DNA of 64,000 bases from Pegoplata infirma. Its lineage: Eukaryota; Arthropoda; Insecta; Diptera; Anthomyiidae. Both the position numbers and the translations under genes were made by a program. The notes beneath the pieces were generated by a model. The model saw nothing but the letters and a program-made list of their open reading frames with translations, made no database searches and was not told where the DNA came from. Shown in pieces: positions 56,579 through 64,000 of this stretch (positions within the stretch are counted from its first letter, which is position 1; each line of letters opens with the position of its first letter). The stretch spans positions 93,764,736 through 93,828,735 of the forward strand of contig OY992537.1 in the NCBI GenBank assembly GCA_963921195.1, written 5' to 3'.

Positions 56579-57555
56579 TTCAAAGTTTAAATCAAATAAC
56601 TAAAATTTAAAAAAATATAACAAAAAAATTCATTCGTTTTACTTTACAAAACTTTATTTATGTGAAACAAAATGAAAAAAAAAATCGGAAGTGAACATCA
56701 AAAAAATATCGGAAATTTCATTTTCACATTTTTTATGGGATTTTTTTTTGGAACAGCGGTCAAAGATGCTATGATTGAAGCGCTATTTGCAGCGCTGATT
56801 AATGCGCAATAATGATGCAGTCAAATCATGTGTCTTTGTCTAAAACTCATGTTTTTTTATTCAAAAAGTGTTAAAAATATTAAAAAGGAAAGCAAGTGTG
56901 AAATTTTATCAAAAAATAATTACACATTATAAGTTTTATATAAAAAATCTTAAAAAAAAATAAAATTTTTTTCACCTTCCTTTTACTGCATCCCTAAGAG
57001 CGCTCTTTGGATGCGCTACGGTATGCTATAAACAGATGCTGTGTCGCCAAAATCTCGATTTATTTCTGCTGGGTAGCCTGGGGAGTAACACTGTGCGGTC
57101 AGATTTTTGATTTTCTGCCTGTGAGCGGAGGGGCGTGGCAAAATCGAATTTTCACATTGCACCACTAATGACATCTATATCTAAAAAACGGATGGACCAA
57201 TTTTGATGAAATTTAAACCAAAGATAGTACTAACCGAGTACTAACTGTATGTGCGATTTTGTGCCAAATTAGAGCGTGATCGTACAAATGGGCGTAAAAT
57301 GCCATGCCCCTTTATATTGAATTGAATGTTATTTTTGCATGCTCCGCAATAACGCAAAAACTGTTGAATCGATTTAAATTAAATTTTCAGCACTGATAGT
57401 GTTAACCGAGTGCGGAACTATAGGCCATGTTATATTACAATTGAAAAAAGGGGCGTAAAATGCCACGCCCCTTTGTACTATACTGGACGTTGTCTGCCTG
57501 TTTCGCAATAACGCAAAAACAACTGAACCGATTCTCTTGACATTTTCACTACATA

Positions 57556-59653
57556 TCGTCACCTAAAATGCAAAACGCCCTAACTAACAAAAAATTCAAA
57601 ATCGCGTTTTTTATTGATTCTTATGTATTGGATCAAAATACATGTCCACAAAAAAATTTAGACTCCTTTGATCAATAATGGGGATTTTATTAACAAAATT
57701 CTAAAAGCCCTAACTACATGCTTTGATATATGTTAACCAAAAAGCCCCAACTACACATTTGTATACATATTATATAGCAATTTTTAAAGATTAAAAATTT
57801 TTTTGATGCTTCTTCTTCCACAATGTCCACCAATAGGAAAAACATATGTATATGTACACAAAAAATAAAGTTTAGAAATTTACCAATTAACCCCTTCAGG
57901 CCCGCACTCTCTCGAGAATCGTTCCTTTTTCAGCTATAGAAATCGCAATTTATGCAGTACAATTAGTCTTAAGTAAGATATAAATTCTACATAAAATTTA
58001 ATAACAATATAATTAATGACGATAAAAAACATGATTAGAAGTCCTTCATTCCGATTGAATAAAATTCAAAGTAAATTTTTCGTTAAATAAGTAATACAAA
58101 ACTGTTTTTAATTATAATTTTTGCTATTATTACAAAAAATACAGGGGGTTAATTATGTGAGCTCACTATTCTATTACTATAAAATGGCACTAATCACAAT
58201 CACAATCACAATCACAATGGACCTCAGAGTCTACGTGTGTTGACGTAAAATGTCAACAGCCACTTACAACCTAAAATGGCACTATATGGTAATGGAATAA
58301 CGATGGAAACGGTACGATTGACGACTATTAGGTTACATAATTACTTCCCAGTATATAACAAAAAACGTTAGCTTCATTGGAAGCTTATAATTTCTTCATA
58401 AAACGGGACAGAAATAAAAACAAGTTGATGTCTAATATCGCTAACATTAAATACAGGGCTTAGGAAAGATAAAATAACAACCTGTGTCAAATTTCATCAT
58501 TTACATATGGGGGTTTCATCTCAAGTGACACAACTTTTACAACCAATAGTAGTTTAGTCACAATTTTTCAACGAGATCGGTTAAGAACTTTTTGAGTTAG
58601 AAGGGGCCATATTTTACATTTTGGTCAAACAGGTGTTTTTTGCATCCATGTAACTGATTACCTAATGTTCCTAGCAAAATGTGTCCCGAGAGTTTAAGAT
58701 AGCTATTTCTTTCTTCTTCTTCTGTCATTCTTCTCTCCCGCTGTAGCAATCTTTCAAAAAAAAAAAATGTTTACTTTTTTTTTTTTTTGCAAAATCAAAA
58801 ACTTGTTTAACATTTTTTTTAAACCGGCCCTTTTTTAACTCAAAATAAAGCTAAGGTATTTTCCTTTAGGAGCTTTGTGGGATGCGAGTGAGATATCTAT
58901 CAAATGCCCAATATTTACTGTAGATCTTAAGAAATTTTCCAGAAGCCGAATAAACGCAGTTAGAGACTTAATGAAAACAAAACTTTTGTTTCTCAAAAAT
59001 TCCTCTATAATTCATCTTTTAGCACATTTATCCTAGCTTTTACTTGAACTAAAAAATATCGCAAAAAATTATCTGGGAAGTATAGTTTCCTGTGGTCGTT
59101 AAAAGGTTAAAGCATTTTGATGCATTATGTTATTTCGGGCCATATCCTTTGTCCTGTTCCACCCTCATTTGACATGGAGCTTTAAAATTGTAAATTGACA
59201 TTTTGTATCGAATTAAGTTAGCATGTGTTTAACAGAATCCAAAATGAGACATTTTTCAGTGTTAGGTTATATAGCAGGTGCCACGCCCCTTTCTTCAATA
59301 CCGCCTACATTTTGTTAGAGATCTATATGATAAAACAACATTCAGTATACAATTTTGTTAGCATGTTGTTACATTTTATAACACATCTGCTTGGTGTTTT
59401 TAAACATCTTCAGTGCAGTTAGGGCTTTTTGTGTTTCTGAAAATTACAAGACAAAAGGGCGTTACTAATATAACTTTTTAAGTATTAAAAATTTATAATT
59501 TTTTTTAACAGAAATGAATTTGTTTGTGTGTTTTTACTAATATTTAAAAAAATTGTAATGAAAACTTTTATATCTTTTATATAAACACGTTTTTTGCTTC
59601 TCCTGTAAAATTTATAAAATGTTAGATAGGGCGTTTTGCATTTTAGGTGACGA
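57556..59653. mobile_element. TA-flanked TIR element (TCGTCACCTAAAATGC), 2.1 kb
   Basis: TCGTCACCTAAAATGCAAAA and its inverse at the right extend for about 30 bases through CGCCCTA. TA flanks both sides (57554-57555 and 59654-59655), and the Helitron text rejoins as ACTACA/TA/TAGTGATAACC. GCCCTAACTA and AGCCCCAACTA words follow the left end. A CACAAT run is at 58190-58215. The middle is complex AT-rich sequence with no transposase. Confidence 0.82.
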
Positions 59654-59665
59654 TATAGTGATAAC

Positions 59666-60348
59666 CAGGGAAACCAAAAATATGCAGTATCATGTTTTTT
59701 CCTGTGCATTTTATTGATAAATAGGTAAGGTATTTATCCGTTTCAGAAGTTTTTAAGAAATCTGGCATCGATTTGTTAGAGCATATTTTTGCATATTTTA
59801 GCCTTAAGAGCATATTTTTGCATATTTTAGGTTTAAGAGCATATTTTAGCATAAGAGCATATTTTTAGAGCATATTTTAAATTTTTAGAGCATTTTTCCA
59901 CTTTTTAGAGCATATTTTTACATTTTTAGAGCATTTTTTTTTTAATTTTTATTCTTTTCCAATTTTTTTTATGACAACATGTATTTTTAAATTTTTTATC
60001 CAACAAGAATGTTTTTTTTCAACAATTACGGAATTGTGACGATTGATTCCCATTTGGTCTGTTCTTGCTTCATATCGGTATATGAAACTATGTTTTCTTT
60101 AGATTCAGCAACTTGGCAGAAAACATTAAGGAAAATATTTTTGTAGAGCATATTTAACCCTCTTACTATCGCACATAACGGTATTTGGAGGGTCTATTCT
60201 CTAACAAATTGTAAAAAATACAACAAAAAAGGGGACATAATTTTTTTAAGAGCATATTTTTATTGTTTTTAGAGCATATTTTCCGTTTTTAAGGGCATTT
60301 TTTAAGCGCATAAAACGTGTTTTTTAGAGCATATTTTTGGTTTCCCTG
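59666..60348. mobile_element. hAT-type MITE of AGAGCATATTTT words
   Basis: CAGGGAAACCAAAAATATGC and GCATATTTTTGGTTTCCCTG are inverted ends, with exact GTGATAAC duplications (59658-59665 and 60349-60356). AGAGCATATTTT recurs about a dozen times. The word is shared in part with the MITE at 20365-20937. Confidence 0.9.
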
Positions 60349-61371
60349 GTGATAACCAAGGGCATATGTAGGCCATATAAGACCGTTATTGGAAAAAGGG
60401 ATCAAAATTGCAACGCCCTTTGTACTATACTGACCACGATTGAACAAAGAGGAGTAAATTGCCACGCCCCTTTGTTTTATACGGAACGTTATATCTGCCT
60501 GTTTTGAAATCACGCAAAAACGGATAAGCCGAATCTGTCACTACCGAAAGAACTAACCGAGCGGGAACTGTAGGTCAAATGTAGAGCGCAATTCGGCAAA
60601 TGGGTGTAAAATGTCACTCCCGTTTTTCATAAATAAAAAGTTATTTTCTCCTCTTTCGCAATCACACAAAAACGGCAAAACTGATATCAAAGAAATTTGC
60701 AGCACAGATACTTAGTACTAATCGAGGATGCAGCATGAAACTTTAGACTATCACGATTCGGTAAAAATGCGTTAAATGACACGCCCCTTTGTACTATACT
60801 TAACGTAATGGTCTGTCTGTTTCGAAATCACGCAAAAACGGCTGAACCGATTTTGTTGAGATTTCTCTATAGATAGTGCTAACCGAGGGTGGAACCAAAG
60901 GTAACTAGCTGGACCCGGACTCGTGCTTTAATTTTGTCCGACACTATATTTAAATTAAGATGCAATATAAAACAGTTTTTTTCTTAGGGCCAGCAACGCG
61001 GACCGGGTATAGCTAGTCTAAAGATAAAAAACGAAAACAAAAACAGCAAAACATTAATTTCCCGATTTCTCGCGAACTAAAGAAGAACTACTGTTTTGTG
61101 ACCTTTAAATAAGTACAATTAAAACTATATACGCAGTTTTTGAAAATATTTAAAAAACTTCAATGTCAAAATTAAAAAAAAAAACAAAATTACTAATGTC
61201 GCGTTATCTCGCGAATGCGAGCAGCTACGATTTCGCTGTTTACAGTTTTGTGACATTTAATCTTATAGAAATCATGACATTTTGTGACATTTAATCTTCT
61301 AGAACTCGAACTGCGCTTACACTTTTCGTCGACACTAAAATTCAACCTAAACATCGCTGAGGCTCACCGTG

Positions 61372-62661
61372 TAAGTATGATTACAATTAATTAAAAAAAT
61401 TGTTTGTTAAAGTTATTGAAATGGTTTATAGTTTTTTTTGTAGTGTTGCCACATTAAGTGTAGCAAATGCTTTTTAATTTTTATTATTTTCTTTTTGCAG
61501 TTTTGTAAAATTTTTAAAACTCAAATCCTTTATCCTTTTATAGTGCTTTTCATCTCTTTGTTTACAATAAATAGTAGAAATATTAAACTGAAAGTAAAAA
61601 ATTAATTAAATTCTTTTGAACTTAAAGTTTTGTTGTATTTTTTATGTTTTCAAGGATTAATCAGTATTAAACAAAAGTTGTATTTAATGGTAGTTGTTTG
61701 TGATTTTAAAGGACCAACAGAATCTGTTGCACTATTTTCTTTTATGTGTGGACATCAAACTTTGACACATGATACATTGGGATCCCAGAGACAATATCAG
61801 AGTTTTTTTGTAAAGGAAAATAGTCACAGAATCTGAGACTTTTTCTGTATAAAAATGTCTGAAGGAAATTTCAGAAAAAAGTAAAAAAAAAATCTTGAAA
61901 GCTCAGATTAATTTCGTAAAAATTTAATAAAAATTTTGAAAAAAAATTTATACCAAGATGCTTTTTTTTAAAGTATATAAATGGGGGTTGTAAAGCAAAT
62001 GTTTATAAGAATCCCTGCTTTACAATGTCCAACATTTACTTTTTTCATGTTGATCCAGTTGTTGTCGTAAATGCCCTTGTGTCTAACGTTACATTGTTTA
62101 TCAGTCAAGTCAAGCGTTTGTTAAAATTCTAAAAATGACATTAAATCAGAAGTAATGTAGTTTAACAAAATATAAATTGTTGAAGTTGAAACTTTATTAC
62201 AAAAATAAATAAAGTTACATTTTTTCCTCTTCTATTATAAACATTTGTTCGTAGTGTTTAAGCAGATGAGACAGTTGTTGTTGAATCAAAATGTTGTTAC
62301 AATGTTAAAGTGGAGATATTTTATACGTAAAAATTATATTTTTTAAAAGATTTTTAAGCAAATACATAAAAAATATGATTAAAATAAAGAATTGTAAATA
62401 GCACTGCATAACAATTATATTGTCAAACCAAAAATTATCTAAAAACATTTTTTTTGGTTTCAAAAAAGATTTGGTATTTTTTGCAGTGCTAAAACTACAC
62501 GTTTTTCGGTCTATGTCAAAAGATCATTGTCGAGACTTTTTTGCAAAAAATTAAAAATATTTTGACGAAAAAAATATAAAAAAAAATGTTTACAAAAAAC
62601 AAGATTGTAGTCAAAACAACAAGCATGAAATTCTGAATATCAAAAAAGAAAAAAAAAAAAT
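61372..62661. other. No recognisable gene
   Basis: AT-rich sequence of moderate complexity. The plus frame at 61630-61836 contains GPTESVALFS and an otherwise unfamiliar sequence, with no domain recognised, and I do not call it. No repeat edges were found until the satellite begins near 62662. Confidence 0.35.
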
Positions 62662-64000
62662 CTAAAATCAAAAAAATCTTAAAATCGTTATATCTCTGAA
62701 ACTACTGGACGCATTTACAAAAATTTAGCATCAATGTGTCGAGCGTGAAATTCTACATAAAATAGATGAAAAATATGGAGTAAAAAAATTTAAAAGTTTT
62801 TCGACAAAAAAAAGCAGTGGTTAGTACATTCTTTTTTTTTGACTAAAATTTTTTTTTTGATTTTTGTTATTTTTTAATTGCTATTTTATTTAGAATTTCA
62901 CGCTAGACACATTGACGCTAAAATTTTGTAAATCGGTCCAGTAGTTTTGGAGTTATAGCGATTTTACCATATTTTTTCTTACGCACTGACTATGGTTGGC
63001 AAGTTTGTCGAAAAATATTTTTTTACGGGGTAAAAATTTGGGTTACATATTCTGAAAAGTTGGGACGTATAGGTCTCCGACCCAATTCGGGCCTATATTC
63101 TGAAAGAGCATAAAAAGTTGGGACGTATAGGTCTCCGACCCAAATCGGGCCTATATTTAACGAGCTATTGACGAAAAACCAAATTGTGGCAACCCTTGAG
63201 AAAATTTGAAATTTTAATTTTTCCTCAAATCAAAAAAATCTTAAAATAGTTATATCTCCGAAACTACTGGACGCATTTACAAAAATTTAGCACCAATGTG
63301 TCGAGCGTGAAATTCTACATAAAATAGATGAAAAATATGGAGTAGAAAAATTTAAAAGTTTTTTGACAAAAAAAGCAGTGTTTAGTCCATCCTTTTTTTT
63401 TGACCAAAATTTTTTTTTTTTAATTTTTGCTATTTTTTAATTGCTATTTTATTTAGAATTTCATGCTCGACACATTGACGATTAAAATTTTGTATATCGG
63501 TCCAGTAGTTTTGGAGTTATAGCGATTTTACCATATTTTTTCTTACGCACTGACTATGGTTGCCAAGTTTGTCAAAAAATATTTTTTTACGTGGTAAAAA
63601 TTTGGGTTACATATTCTGAAAGAGCATAAAAGTTGGGACGTCTTGGTCTCCGACCCAAATCGGGCCTATATTTACCGAGCTATTGACGAGAAACCAAATT
63701 GTGGCAACCCTTGAGAGAATTTGAAATTTTAATTTTTCCTCAAATCAAAAAAATCTTAAAATCGTTATATCTCCGAAACTACTGGACGGATTTACAAAAC
63801 TTTAGCATCAATGTGTCGAGCGTGAAATTCTACATAAAATAGATGAAAAATATGGAGTAAAAAAATTTAAAAGTTTTTCGACAAAAAAAGCAGTCCTTTT
63901 TTTTTACCAAATTTTTTTTTTTTTGATTTTTGTTATTTTTTAATTGCTATTTTATTTAGAATTTCACACTCGACACATTGACGCTAAAATTTTGTAAATC
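62662..64000. repeat. Satellite of about 515-560-bp palindromic units, running off the window
   Basis: Units start at AAATCAAAAAAATCTTAAAA near 62664, 63226 and 63743. Each has arms of about 100 bp facing one another: GAAACTACTGGACGCATT and GTGTCGAGCGTGAAATTC mirrored by GAATTTCACGCTAGACAC and CGGTCCAGTAGTTTTGG. The first unit is longer because a block of about 60 bp (GTTGGGACGTATAGGTCTCC) is doubled. The third unit is cut by the window edge. Confidence 0.92.

Larger units (their letters stand above)
53743..57073. mobile_element. TA-flanked CCCAGCAGAAAT element
   Basis: CCCAGCAGAAATTTTGCTG on the left faces ATTTATTTCTGCTGGG on the right, with TA at 53741-53742 and 57074-57075. The Helitron reads on across it (AATATTCAAAA/TA/GCCTGGGGAG). 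AGCGCTGATT and GCGCTCTTT words fill both subterminal zones (53860-54080 and 56775-57020). The middle is occupied by a TACCCTCC copy (54127-55870) and a hAT MITE (56162-56578). No transposase. Confidence 0.8.
49056..61016 (+). mobile_element. Composite Helitron, about 12 kb
   Basis: It starts TCTATATATATAAAAATGAA after ACCTA and ends ACCGGGTATAGCTAG before TCTAAAG. The copy at 27441-30320 shows the unfilled site at 27754/27755, so both ends are exact and there is no TSD, as expected for Helitrons. Its own sequence is small: 49056-49104, 53670-53742, 57074-57555 and 59654-61016, made of the same CGCCCCTTTGTA / CTAACCGAG units as the Helitron at 16234. The rest is later insertions. No Rep/helicase frame was seen. 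Confidence 0.9.
48422..61371. mobile_element. Second copy of the 165-bp-unit TA element, split by a 12-kb Helitron
   Basis: 48422-49055 is the reverse complement of units around 27780-28500, and 61017-61371 continues with the reverse complement of 27441-27755. It ends in CGCTGAGGCTCACCGTG followed by TA. It is missing its other end (left of 48422). The join across the Helitron reads ACCTA/TCTAAAGATA, as in the uninterrupted copy. Confidence 0.85.

Noticed and set aside
49056..61016. Autonomous Helitron or giant virus-derived element
   Set aside because: The 12-kb length comes from nested insertions. No Rep, helicase, polymerase or capsid frame was seen.

Overview
The window looks like repeat-rich, non-genic DNA from a higher fly, probably a calyptrate dipteran. 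The reasons are very AT-rich sequence with long A and T runs, LOA-like and Jockey-like non-LTR retrotransposons, very many small terminal-inverted-repeat (TIR) elements, and an interspersed family with TACCCTCCAC and ATTCGGC...GCCGAAT ends of a type I associate with flies. The species is inference. I find no host protein gene, no rRNA and no functional tRNA. The only convincing coding sequences belong to three non-LTR retrotransposons: a 5.3-kb LOA-like element with both ORFs but at least four frameshifts (3070-8418, minus), a 5'-truncated Jockey-like element with an unbroken 778-codon RT frame (40956-43869, plus), and a 667-bp 3' remnant (52383-53049, minus).

Layout. 1-15.7 kb: an end-truncated 0.94-kb MITE, interspersed-family pieces, the LOA-like element with a 10-bp target-site duplication (TSD), several ACACTCAAAAAAA-ended elements and a tRNA-derived SINE head. 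15.7-19.65 kb: a TA-flanked element split by a 3.3-kb Helitron that itself holds three MITEs. 20.3-30.3 kb: hAT-type MITEs, a palindromic MITE, the second copy of the 0.94-kb MITE, and a 2.9-kb TA-flanked element made of about 165-bp units. 31-38 kb: a foldback with about 0.68-kb arms, the third 0.94-kb MITE, and a Helitron-like element carrying 146-bp repeats and a 1.67-kb array of a 16-bp unit. 38.9-47.7 kb: a nest of insertions containing the Jockey-like element. 48.4-61.4 kb: a 12-kb Helitron composite inside a second copy of the 165-bp-unit element, nested up to five deep. 62.66 kb to the end: a satellite of about 515-560-bp units, each internally palindromic.

There is no operon-like cooperation. 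The story is one of successive insertions, which can be ordered because TSDs and uninterrupted sister copies of several target sites lie in the same window. The best leads are the precisely bounded 12-kb Helitron with its empty site preserved about 21 kb away, and a recurrent design in which small hAT-type elements (8-bp TSDs) have bodies built almost entirely of one short repeated word, a different word in each family. All boundaries were read by eye and may be off by a few bases.
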